A stretch of DNA of 35,557 nt from BNXB01 sp031548005. GTDB lineage: Bacteria; Bacteroidota; Bacteroidia; Bacteroidales; Azobacteroidaceae. The notes under the pieces are model-generated. The model ran no database searches, had not been told where the DNA came from, and saw nothing but the letters and a program-made list of their open reading frames with translations. Below, one piece after another: positions 24,996-32,978 of the stretch. Each line of letters opens with the position of its first letter. The first letter of the stretch is position 1. The position numbers were made by a program, and so were the translations under genes. The stretch lies in assembly GCA_031548005.1 (NCBI GenBank), contig JAVBRK010000027.1, positions 1-35,557 of the forward strand, read 5' to 3'.

Positions 24996-25928
24996 TTATC
25001 GAGCTGTAAAAGTGTTGTCCAAAAGACCACTTGAAGTAAAATCGTCCGGAATCAATTTTTTACCTTTCAGCCATTCGATCGTAGCCTGAATATCTTTGTC
25101 TTCCGGAGCCCGGGCGGCCGTGTAAGCGGGCAACCGGACTTCATTGATCAGGTTTTCGGGAAATCCGATTTCTTTTACTAAAATCTGTTGAAAGTCAGCA
25201 GGGGCCGATTTCAGAATGATCTCGACTGCTTCGTTATAAGCCTTGTAAAAAGCCTGTAATTCTGATTTTTTATTGCTGATGACTTCTGTTTTGAAGACAA
25301 ATCCGGTAACGGTATAGTTCAGATCCGACATACATATGAGGCTCGTAGCCCCTTTATTCCGGGCAATCGTAATAAACGGGTCGGGTAGGGCGGTAGCATC
25401 GGTTTGTCCCGACATCAGCATCTCGAATCGTATGGGAATTTTGTTGATTTCCTGCTTTTCGATGGCAGATTCGTCTAATCCTGCCGATTGTAATGCTTTT
25501 TCAACGCAAAAATCGATCACTGTATTTCTGGAAACAGCTATTTTTTTGCTTTGCAGGTCTTTCATACTGCTAATCCCGCTTTTCGGACCGGTAAGAATGC
25601 AGAATGTGGCGTTACAGGCAGATGTCAGCTTCAGATCAACTCCTCCGGCTTTCTGAAGGATGGCTCCGGTATAGTCGATAACGGTTCCGTCGATATTTCC
25701 GGTCTGGAAAGCGGCGTCCCGGTCGTTTGCAGAATAAAATTTTTGTATTTCTGCTTCGATGCCGTATTTTTCGAAAAGTCCCTTTTCCTGGGCTACTGCC
25801 AACGGCAGAAAATCCATTGATGACATTACTCCGATCTTCAATACTGCCGGCTGTTGTTTTCCGGATGGCTGTTTGCAAGAGTAAAAGATAACGGCTACAG
25901 CACATAAACAAGTGAACAAGTTTCTCAT
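24996..25928 (-). CDS. ABC transporter substrate-binding lipoprotein, NMT1/SsuA-like
   Basis: The 310-residue protein has a lipoprotein signal with C18 (FYSC) and a two-lobed periplasmic-binding fold of the NMT1/THI5/SsuA group: IGVMSSMDFLPLAVAQEKGLFEKYGIEAE is its opening signature (cut short here for length as IGVMSSMDFLPLA). Relatives bind sulfonates, nitrate, phthalate-like aromatic acids or pyrimidines. I chose the ATG at 25928 because it gives a clean lipobox and follows a -7 box. It stands first in the importer unit, 48 nt after menA. Confidence 0.88.
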   Translation of the reverse strand: MRNLFTCLCAVAVIFYSCKQPSGKQQPAVLKIGVMSSMDFLPLAVAQEKGLFEKYGIEAEIQKFYSANDRDAAFQTGNIDGTVIDYTGAILQKAGGVDLKLTSACNATFCILTGPKSGISSMKDLQSKKIAVSRNTVIDFCVEKALQSAGLDESAIEKQEINKIPIRFEMLMSGQTDATALPDPFITIARNKGATSLICMSDLNYTVTGFVFKTEVISNKKSELQAFYKAYNEAVEIILKSAPADFQQILVKEIGFPENLINEVRLPAYTAARAPEDKDIQATIEWLKGKKLIPDDFTSSGLLDNTFTAR

Positions 25929-25958
25929 CGTAGTAGTAGTATAGTTGAAAATGAGGAA

Positions 25959-25966
25959 CAAAGGTA
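25959..25966 (-). promoter_or_regulatory. -7 box of the importer-menG unit
   Basis: Minus-strand TACCTTTG, 30 nt before the binding-protein start, matches TAnnTTTG. No good -33 box is seen. It would let the importer and menG be expressed apart from menA. Confidence 0.5.
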
Positions 25967-25976
25967 ATACATTTTC

Positions 25977-26855
25977 TTATACCAGGAGGATGGTTGCGAT
26001 CAGTAATATTCCAAAAATAACCGTGTTTTGTGCACTCAGTTCCAGGATCCGGTTTAATGCTTTCCCTTGCCGGATGGTGCGCATCTTTTTCCATGCCATC
26101 CCGTGAGGTATGAGATAAATGGCTGTAATCAATCCGGTTAATTGATTGTGAGAGATCAAAAAATAGATAAAAACAAGTCCTATGGCTGCAATCCCGTTTA
26201 TCAGGTAAAAATATTCCGCAAATTTTTCGCCGAACAGGACTACAGTCGTGTTTTTTTTCGAAATCCGGTCCTGCTCCCTGTCGCGGTAGTTGTTGGCTAC
26301 CAGTATGTTGACCGATACAATTCCCAGGGCGATTCCGCACACCAGCGCTATCGTGCTCCATTCCCGGGTTTGTACGTAACAGGTAAAAACAACCGGAATA
26401 ATTCCATAGAAAATGAGTACACAGAGGTCTCCCCATCCCCGGTATGCCAAGGGGTAGGGACCTGCGGAGTAGGCGAATACCCCGATGCCGACGGCCAATC
26501 CGACAAACAATAGCTGCCATCCGGCGTAAAACATCAGGACGCATCCCAGTAAACAGGCAAAAGCGATCAGGGCAACAGACACTGTCAGCATTTGCCGGGG
26601 AGCAATCCAGCCTTTGGCTACAGCCCGCTCAGGGCCCAGACGGTCGCTCCGGTCGGCCCCTTTTTTGAAATCATAATAATCGTTCAGGTAATTGGATACG
26701 ATTTGCGCTATGACGGCAAAGACAAAACAGATCAGAGAAGGAATCAGGTTGAATTTCTCCTCTTTCCAGGTGATGGCACAACTGGTCAGTACCGGCATCA
26801 CAGAGGCGGTCAGCGTTTTAGGACGGGCAGCTAATATCCAGTATTTCAGATTCAT
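25977..26855 (-). CDS. menA: 1,4-dihydroxy-2-naphthoate polyprenyltransferase
   Basis: UbiA-family membrane enzyme that attaches the prenyl tail to dihydroxynaphthoate (DHNA), the penultimate step of menaquinone synthesis. The 292-residue protein has about eight membrane segments, the first Asp-rich motif N58-D-Y-Y-D62 followed by KKGADR, and the second DREQDR near residue 195. The LGPERAVAKGW segment is typical of MenA rather than UbiA. It is 32 nt after an ECF sigma gene and upstream of the importer and menG. Confidence 0.93.
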   Translation of the reverse strand: MNLKYWILAARPKTLTASVMPVLTSCAITWKEEKFNLIPSLICFVFAVIAQIVSNYLNDYYDFKKGADRSDRLGPERAVAKGWIAPRQMLTVSVALIAFACLLGCVLMFYAGWQLLFVGLAVGIGVFAYSAGPYPLAYRGWGDLCVLIFYGIIPVVFTCYVQTREWSTIALVCGIALGIVSVNILVANNYRDREQDRISKKNTTVVLFGEKFAEYFYLINGIAAIGLVFIYFLISHNQLTGLITAIYLIPHGMAWKKMRTIRQGKALNRILELSAQNTVIFGILLIATILLV

Positions 26856-26888
26856 AAATATTCATCGGTCGTTTTTTATTTTTTACGT

Positions 26889-27464
26889 TTACATGACCAA
26901 AAACAGGTGTTCTTTCAATTCTTTGTAGAGAATCCTGACGGCTTTGTTCATCTGGTTATCGACTGTTTTTACCGATATTCCGAGAATTTCGGCAGCTTCC
27001 GAGTATTTCTTTTTTTCTTCTCTTACTAAACGGAAGACTTCAGCACATCGAGGCGGAAGTTTATTCATGGCAGCCTGGTACTTATCTTCCAGTTCCGACC
27101 CCAACAACTCCTGATCGGCCTCAGATCCGGAATAAACAGTTTCTGGCAGTGTTTCCATAAAAACTTCTTTTTTTCCCTGGTAGATTTTTTCAATGTATTT
27201 GGCCCGGGTATATTTCAGAGAAATGAAGAGGTAAGCATCCGGATCGTTTATCTTATCCAGGACTTTGCGGCTTTGCCAGAGGGATACAAATACATCGGAA
27301 ACAAGATCGGCCGAAACCTGGAAATCATTGAAGTAATACATGGCCTGCCTGAAAAGTCTTTCGTAGTAATGGTTATATATCAACCGGAAAGATAAGCAGC
27401 AGTCTTCAGTTGCTACCAATTTCAGATATTTTTTGATATCGGTCCCCGATAATTGATCTCCCAT
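26889..27464 (-). CDS. ECF sigma factor, Bacteroidetes expansion family
   Basis: A 191-residue sigma factor of the type that usually pairs with a FecR anti-sigma and SusC/SusD genes. Region 2 spans about 20-85 (FNDFQVSADLVSDVFVSLWQ), region 4 about 125-180 (KLPPRCAEVFRLVREEKKKYSEAAEILGISVKTVDNQ in two parts). Here no FecR gene follows: menA starts 33 nt after the stop. It is therefore an orphan. Its promoter is overlaid by an inverted repeat. The glycosidase operon lies upstream in the same direction. Confidence 0.9.
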   Translation of the reverse strand: MGDQLSGTDIKKYLKLVATEDCCLSFRLIYNHYYERLFRQAMYYFNDFQVSADLVSDVFVSLWQSRKVLDKINDPDAYLFISLKYTRAKYIEKIYQGKKEVFMETLPETVYSGSEADQELLGSELEDKYQAAMNKLPPRCAEVFRLVREEKKKYSEAAEILGISVKTVDNQMNKAVRILYKELKEHLFLVM

Positions 27465-27497
27465 TTCGGCTTATTAAGAAACAGTTTTTAAAAGATA

Positions 27498-27535
27498 TGC
27501 CGGCAAAGATAAATAAATATCATCGTTTGCCGGCA
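27498..27535 (-). promoter_or_regulatory. Inverted repeat over the ECF sigma promoter
   Basis: TGCCGGCAAA (27498-27507) and TTTGCCGGCA (27526-27535) form a perfect 10-bp inverted repeat around 18 nt. Minus-strand TATCTTTG (27504-27511), the likely -7 box, overlaps one arm. It could be a repressor site, a terminator for the GH78 gene, or both. Confidence 0.55.
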
Positions 27536-27561
27536 GTCTATTAAAAGGAGATAACGTCTTT

Positions 27562-30213
27562 TTAGATTTTTTTTAATGTTAGCCGGTGTTTTCCGGAGGT
27601 TAACCCGACCGGATTTTTTCCGGAGTTCTGTTCGATACTCATACCTTGGGGAGCATAGAATGCTGCGCTACAGTTTGCCGGAATGACAATCGTACAGTTG
27701 ACTGTATCTCCTGTTTTCTCCCATCTGGAAGTGATTTTTCCGTACGGAGAGGTATGCGATGCTTCAAAATAAGTCAATCCTTCCACAAAGTTAGGTTTCA
27801 GGAGGATGTGCTTGAATCCGGGTGCATTTTCATCCGGATAAATGCCTCCCAGCCCTTTGAACATCCAGGCTCCGATATCGCCGAACATGATGTGGTTGAG
27901 GGAAGCGTCGTTCACAGAGGCATCGATTTTCCAGTTTTCATAGAATGTAGTTGCTCCGTTCACGATCCAGTACCCCCACGAAGGATAGGTTTCCTGTGAT
28001 GCCACTTTGTAGGCTGCATCGGCATAACCATTGGCTGTGAGTGCATGAAGCAGGGCCTTCGCCCCAAGGATTCCGGTGTCGATATGAAAATCTTTTCCGG
28101 CCACTTGATCATACAGGTTTTTGGCCACTTTAGCTTTCATTTCTTCCGGTACGATATCCCAGTAGAGTGGAGTTGCCAGTTCGGTTTGTGAGCCGGAACA
28201 ATAGATTCCGGATTCCCGGTTTAAAAAATGGGTGTTGATGGCGTCTTTAATTCGTCCTGCCAGTGTAGCGTAATGGGCGGCATCTTCTTTTTTATCGAAT
28301 CGTGCGGCTGCTTTCGACAAGATCAGAGCATCTGCATAATAAAACAATGACGAGGTTAATGTTTTAGAACTGACGGTTTTTACCGGTACCCAGTCTCCCA
28401 GGCCCCAATCGGTTGTATCGTTCGGGCTAATGGAGTGAATATAGTCGACATACCGTTTGACATTGTCGTACATGGTGTGAAGCAACCTGTCGTCTCCGTA
28501 AAACTCGTAAATTTCCCAGGGAATGATGGCTACGGCGCTGGTCCAGTCCGGTCCGTTGCCCCAGGTATAACCCCATCCCGAAGTCGGGATGATATTCGGC
28601 AGAACCCCGTTGGGCTGTTGTTCGTCGCGAAAGTCGTTCATCCATTTTTCATATACCGTGATGGCGTCGAAGTTATACAGTCCGGTTTCAATGGCGATAT
28701 GCGAATCGCCTGTCCATCCGTTTTTCTCGCGTTGCGGACAATCGGTCGGATACCCGAACAGGTTGGCTAAGTAAGAGCTGTTCCCGGCAGCCCAGATTTT
28801 ATCTAATACCGGGTTAGACGATTGGATCTGTCCTACAGAGGGCACGTCGCTGTGCATGACCAGGGCTTCCAGACTGTTTTCGTTTAATTCGACCGGTTGA
28901 GAGGCCGTTATTTCGACATATTGAAATCCTTTGTAATTGAATTTGGGCGAAAACCTGTCGTCATGACCGCTCAGGATCACAATATCGGTTTGGAAAGGAT
29001 CGGAATCGTCGGTAGGGCGGTAATGCAGGTCGATGTTTGATAGATCGACTAATCCGTTCTCGTACAATCGTTCTCCATGCTTGATCCGTACGACTGCACC
29101 TTCGGCGCCTTTTATTCTCAATTCTGTAATACCGGCGATATTTCCCGGAAAAGAGAATACATAGCAGGTATCACTTTTCTTATCTAATTTCGAGGCTTTC
29201 AGGCGTTTGGTTACGCGGATGGGATGGAGTTGCTGGGCTACTAACTGACCGGAGGGAGCGGCTGTTGGCACAGCTTGCATCCAGGCCGAATCGTTGAAAC
29301 CGGATTGATCCCATCCCGGGAGTTGTTTCCGGGCGTCGTAGTGTTCGGCCGTGTAAATACTGTTGAAAATAACCGGACTATCGGTCGTTTTCCAGGTCGG
29401 ATCGGTCGCATAAGTCTCTATGGAGCCATCTTCGTAAGTGATGCGGATATTGGCGATAAAGCGGGGACGATCGCGCCAGGGCGCTTTATCGAAATACCAT
29501 ACAGCGGTCGATTGGTGATTGTACCATCCGTTCCCGAGTAGGACTCCGAAGCTGTTTTTTCCTTCTTTCAAGAGGGATGTAATATCGAAAGTAGCATACA
29601 GGTTCCGTTTGTCGAAGCGGGTATACATGGGATCGAGCAGCCGGTCGCCTACCTTTTTCCCATTCACAGATAATTCATAAAGCCCTGCAGCACTGATGTA
29701 AGCGCGAGCTGTCCGGACTTTCTTCCCGGCATCGATTTCTTTTCGGAAATAGGGTGCCGGTTTATGATTTTTATCGTTCGTGTCGGAGATCCATGTTCCC
29801 AGCCAATCGGAAGTTGTCATCATAGCTGTTTCGAACGATGCGATTCCGGAAGTATGTGGTTTCCCCTCCTGATCCTGCACCGTGACCTGCCAGAAGTACC
29901 GGGTAAAGCTTTGTAATTCATTTCCCTTGTAAAGGGCAAGCTGTGATCCGGAGTTCGTTTCTCCCGAATCCCAGACCAAATTTTTTCCGGCTGCCAGTGT
30001 AGTCGAATCTGTACTGATCCGTATTTGCCAGGATATCTGATTCACGTTGTTTGCTTCACTTTCAATCTTCCATGAGAAACGGGGAATACTGGCGTCAATT
30101 CCGATGGGGTTCTCCAAATGCTCGCACTGTAAGCCGGTCACCCGAACGGCTGTTTTTTGACATCCCAGCAATGCAACTGCAACCAGGATGAGAGAGAAAA
30201 GTTTAGTTCGCAT
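27562..30213 (-). CDS. Alpha-L-rhamnosidase, GH78, lipoprotein
   Basis: Removes terminal L-rhamnose from glycans or plant glycosides by an inverting mechanism. The 883-residue protein has a lipobox ending at C18 (LLGC), an N-terminal fibronectin-like domain (to about 130), the rhamnosidase N domain (about 140-320), the concanavalin-like domain (about 330-450), the (alpha/alpha)6 barrel (about 460-790) and a C-terminal beta domain. The barrel carries DCPQREKNGWTGD (491-503) and PDWTSAVAIIPWEIYEFYGD (555-574), where the catalytic acidic residues of GH78 lie. It follows the GH92 gene after 3 nt. Confidence 0.93.
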   Translation of the reverse strand: MRTKLFSLILVAVALLGCQKTAVRVTGLQCEHLENPIGIDASIPRFSWKIESEANNVNQISWQIRISTDSTTLAAGKNLVWDSGETNSGSQLALYKGNELQSFTRYFWQVTVQDQEGKPHTSGIASFETAMMTTSDWLGTWISDTNDKNHKPAPYFRKEIDAGKKVRTARAYISAAGLYELSVNGKKVGDRLLDPMYTRFDKRNLYATFDITSLLKEGKNSFGVLLGNGWYNHQSTAVWYFDKAPWRDRPRFIANIRITYEDGSIETYATDPTWKTTDSPVIFNSIYTAEHYDARKQLPGWDQSGFNDSAWMQAVPTAAPSGQLVAQQLHPIRVTKRLKASKLDKKSDTCYVFSFPGNIAGITELRIKGAEGAVVRIKHGERLYENGLVDLSNIDLHYRPTDDSDPFQTDIVILSGHDDRFSPKFNYKGFQYVEITASQPVELNENSLEALVMHSDVPSVGQIQSSNPVLDKIWAAGNSSYLANLFGYPTDCPQREKNGWTGDSHIAIETGLYNFDAITVYEKWMNDFRDEQQPNGVLPNIIPTSGWGYTWGNGPDWTSAVAIIPWEIYEFYGDDRLLHTMYDNVKRYVDYIHSISPNDTTDWGLGDWVPVKTVSSKTLTSSLFYYADALILSKAAARFDKKEDAAHYATLAGRIKDAINTHFLNRESGIYCSGSQTELATPLYWDIVPEEMKAKVAKNLYDQVAGKDFHIDTGILGAKALLHALTANGYADAAYKVASQETYPSWGYWIVNGATTFYENWKIDASVNDASLNHIMFGDIGAWMFKGLGGIYPDENAPGFKHILLKPNFVEGLTYFEASHTSPYGKITSRWEKTGDTVNCTIVIPANCSAAFYAPQGMSIEQNSGKNPVGLTSGKHRLTLKKI

Positions 30214-30216
30214 TAT

Positions 30217-32430
30217 TTATTCGGGTAAATTTTTGGTTCCAAGTGTTTTACTCGGCCTGTTTCCCATCTGAACCTCAAGTATACCTCCATTGGCTATGTC
30301 GGAGTGATTGAACCAGATCTGATCGAGTTCATTTCCGTTCAGTTTCACCGATTGTACGTATTTGTTCTCGTCGGAACAATCTTTCGCAATGACGGTGAAC
30401 GTTTCTCCATTATCCAATTTCATTGTGACTTTTTCGAAGAATGGACTTCCGATGTTGTAAATGGGTTTTCCGGGACTTACCGGGTAAAAACCCATCATAC
30501 TGAATACGGTAAAGGCCGACATGCCACCGCCGTCTTCATCTCCGGGTATACCCATCAGGTCGTTCCGCATCCATTGTTTGATCAGTGAGCGGATGCGTTT
30601 CTGGGTTTTCCAGGGTTGTCCGGCATAGTTGTACAAGTAGGGAATATGAAAACTCGGCTCATTGGCCATGGTGAATTGCCCCACGTTTCCGGTCTGATCG
30701 GGGAGTACCCGGTAGAATTCGAATTTGCTTTTGCCCAGCGGGGTGACGAACATCTCATCCATGGCAGCAGTAAATTTTTCCGGTCCTCCCATCAGGCTGA
30801 TGAGGTCGGGAATGTTGTGTTGCACACCCCAGCGATAAGTCCATGCATTATTTTCATCGTAATAGTCGCGTGCTCCCTGTCCTCCGGAGAAAATGTAGTC
30901 GAATGGCTCGATGAATTGACCGTTTTTATCTTTGGGATGGAAAAATCCGGTTTCCGGATTAAACAGGTTCCGGTAGTTAAACGACCGTTTGGAGAAGAAC
31001 TCGTAATCGTCTGTATTTCCCAGTTCCCGGGCTATCTGAGCCATGCACCAGTCGTCGAAAGCTGCCGATTGAGTAACAGCAACCGTTTGCCGTTTTTCTC
31101 CGGGATTCACTTCTTTGCAGGTTTCCGGCTCACCTGGACGGAGCGCCGGGTAATAACCGTTTTTCTGGAAAAACAGGTCCAGTTCAGTCAGGGAGCCACG
31201 CCTCCAGGGCAGCATCGATTCTTCCAGGATGGTTTTTTTACACCCTTCGAAGGCTTTTGCAAGGTCGAAGCCTTTCAGCCCCTTAGTATAGGCATCCCAG
31301 ATCATAGCCACATAGTGATTTCCGTTCATACAGTGATCGTCGCCTGTAGGCCCCGGGAAAGTCGGAACCCATCCGGATTGTTCGTACATCCGGATATACG
31401 ATTTGATTTTATTGACTTCCATTTCCGGGTGGAGCAGTACACCTAAAGGATGTGCTGCCAGGTAAGTATCCCAGATCCAGTCGTCGTTGTAAAATGGAGC
31501 GCCTTCGTCCGGATGTACCTGGCGGTCGAAAGGACTATAATACTGTCCGTCTTCCGAAGTTTCGATCATGCGTTCGGCGGTGCGGTACAGCGAGGTATAA
31601 AAGATGGTCTTGTTGTTGTCGCATCCACCTTCTACCTCGATTTGAGATAAGTATTCGTTCCAGATCCGGCGGCCTTCTCCGGCCAGCCTCTCAATATCGT
31701 AGTCCTGAATTTCCCGTTGGAGGTTCTTTTTCGCCTGTTCTTCGCTGATAAAAGAAATACCGTAACGGAAGCTTATTTCCTGATTTTCATTTCCGAAAGT
31801 CAGCAGTACCGATTGTTCCTGTGCGTCGACCGATTCCGGCTGCCGGTCGGATTCCATATAAACGAAGTATTTGGTATCGTTTTCGTAGATTCCGTATCCG
31901 CTGATGGCTTCGTTTTCATATTTCAGGACCCCTTGATCTGCATTCAGGGCGAGGAGTCGTTTTCCGTCCGGGCCATATTTCAGTTTGTATATTGCCGATT
32001 GATGGGATGGTACGAATTCGGCTTGTACATCCACGTCTTCGAGCCAGACAGCATACCGGTATGGTTTAATGCTCTCTGCATCATAATCGTAAGCTGGCTT
32101 TTGGCGCAATTCAGGATGTTGTTTTGTCAGGGGACATAACCTGAAGATCCCTTGCCGCCGGTGTTTGGGCATAATCAACGGTAATCCGTTGAGCCGGTCG
32201 CTGGTGAAATCGCCCCGCAGCGGATGAACCCGCAACAGCGAGTGAGGCAGGTGGGTCATCGGATAAGTAGGAACCAGCAGATGGCTGATATTACCCATAT
32301 AAGGATTGACATAATCGACCGGCTCCTTGTTGCTTACGGTATGATATGCCGGGTTTTTCAGAGGGGGAACGCAGGACATAAAAATTCCTATACTCACCAG
32401 TGTACTTAAAATAATAGCTTTGATTTTCAT
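30217..32430 (-). CDS. GH92 alpha-mannosidase-like lipoprotein
   Basis: GH92 enzymes are calcium-dependent exo-alpha-mannosidases common in Bacteroidales. The 737-residue protein has a lipobox ending at C20, then the N-terminal segment DYVNPYMGN. Catalytic-domain motifs are visible: NEPSFHIPYLYNY at 590-602, with the likely acid Glu, and GIPGDEDGGGMSAF at 627-640 with the paired Asp residues near the base. The second motif is unusual (most have GNEDCGQMSAW), and the N-terminal half is divergent, so this is an outlying subgroup. First gene of the pair with GH78. Confidence 0.88.
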   Translation of the reverse strand: MKIKAIILSTLVSIGIFMSCVPPLKNPAYHTVSNKEPVDYVNPYMGNISHLLVPTYPMTHLPHSLLRVHPLRGDFTSDRLNGLPLIMPKHRRQGIFRLCPLTKQHPELRQKPAYDYDAESIKPYRYAVWLEDVDVQAEFVPSHQSAIYKLKYGPDGKRLLALNADQGVLKYENEAISGYGIYENDTKYFVYMESDRQPESVDAQEQSVLLTFGNENQEISFRYGISFISEEQAKKNLQREIQDYDIERLAGEGRRIWNEYLSQIEVEGGCDNNKTIFYTSLYRTAERMIETSEDGQYYSPFDRQVHPDEGAPFYNDDWIWDTYLAAHPLGVLLHPEMEVNKIKSYIRMYEQSGWVPTFPGPTGDDHCMNGNHYVAMIWDAYTKGLKGFDLAKAFEGCKKTILEESMLPWRRGSLTELDLFFQKNGYYPALRPGEPETCKEVNPGEKRQTVAVTQSAAFDDWCMAQIARELGNTDDYEFFSKRSFNYRNLFNPETGFFHPKDKNGQFIEPFDYIFSGGQGARDYYDENNAWTYRWGVQHNIPDLISLMGGPEKFTAAMDEMFVTPLGKSKFEFYRVLPDQTGNVGQFTMANEPSFHIPYLYNYAGQPWKTQKRIRSLIKQWMRNDLMGIPGDEDGGGMSAFTVFSMMGFYPVSPGKPIYNIGSPFFEKVTMKLDNGETFTVIAKDCSDENKYVQSVKLNGNELDQIWFNHSDIANGGILEVQMGNRPSKTLGTKNLPE

Positions 32431-32481
32431 ACAATAATAGTTGATTCTTTATTGAAGTGGAATTTCAGGACTTAATTCCTG

Positions 32482-32489
32482 CAAATGTA
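32482..32489 (-). promoter_or_regulatory. -7 box of the GH92-GH78 operon
   Basis: Minus-strand TACATTTG, 51 nt upstream of the GH92 start, fits TAnnTTTG. No clear -33 element. Confidence 0.5.
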
Positions 32490-32519
32490 ACCAAAACTAT
32501 TTAGAAACAGGGTGGATTA

Positions 32520-32918
32520 TTATTCTTTCTTGCGTTGATTCAATATTATTTTATATCCGATATAGATGATGCTTAGCAGAAGAATCATTACGTTATTTTC
32601 AACTGTGGGAGTTATGCCTGTAATAGGATCTCCTGTAGAAGGACCGTAAGGAATCGTTGATTGATTGTTATCCTCGAACATCGGGGGAAGATATATTGTC
32701 TTTTTCTTCTCCCATAATTGCAGTTCGCTATTCATGTTTATCAGCGGTACCTGACCTGCATTTGGCGGATTGTCTGTTATTGGGGGAGGAGACGGATCGA
32801 CGACTCGTTGCATATAATAGGAAAAACAGTCGGAAATACTGTAAATATAAAGTATCGAAAACAATAAAATTTTATAAACCGGCCATTTTTTTTTTGGTTT
32901 TGCATCAATTGATTTCAT
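32520..32918 (-). CDS. Small two-helix protein with sorting-signal-like C terminus
   Basis: A 132-residue protein I do not recognise as a named family. Residues 15-36 are hydrophobic (signal peptide or membrane anchor). A Pro/Asn-rich segment follows (about 40-60), then a polar stretch. The end has a short motif (GDPITGITP), a hydrophobic span (about 108-124) and a basic tail (NQRKKE). That motif-span-basic layout resembles C-terminal sorting signals such as the PID-CTERM type of Bacteroidota. It lies 60 nt after the T9SS-protein gene in the same direction, so it may be a partner or a surface-anchored protein. Confidence 0.65.
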   Translation of the reverse strand: MKSIDAKPKKKWPVYKILLFSILYIYSISDCFSYYMQRVVDPSPPPITDNPPNAGQVPLINMNSELQLWEKKKTIYLPPMFEDNNQSTIPYGPSTGDPITGITPTVENNVMILLLSIIYIGYKIILNQRKKE

Positions 32919-32978
32919 ATGTAGATTTTTAATTAAGGAATGTTGTAATGGTATTTTGAAAAAAACAGAAAGCCTTAC

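Noticed and set aside
25930..25945. Short TAG repeat upstream of the binding-protein gene as a phase-variation tract
   Set aside because: Only about four units and located in the leader, too short to suggest slippage control.
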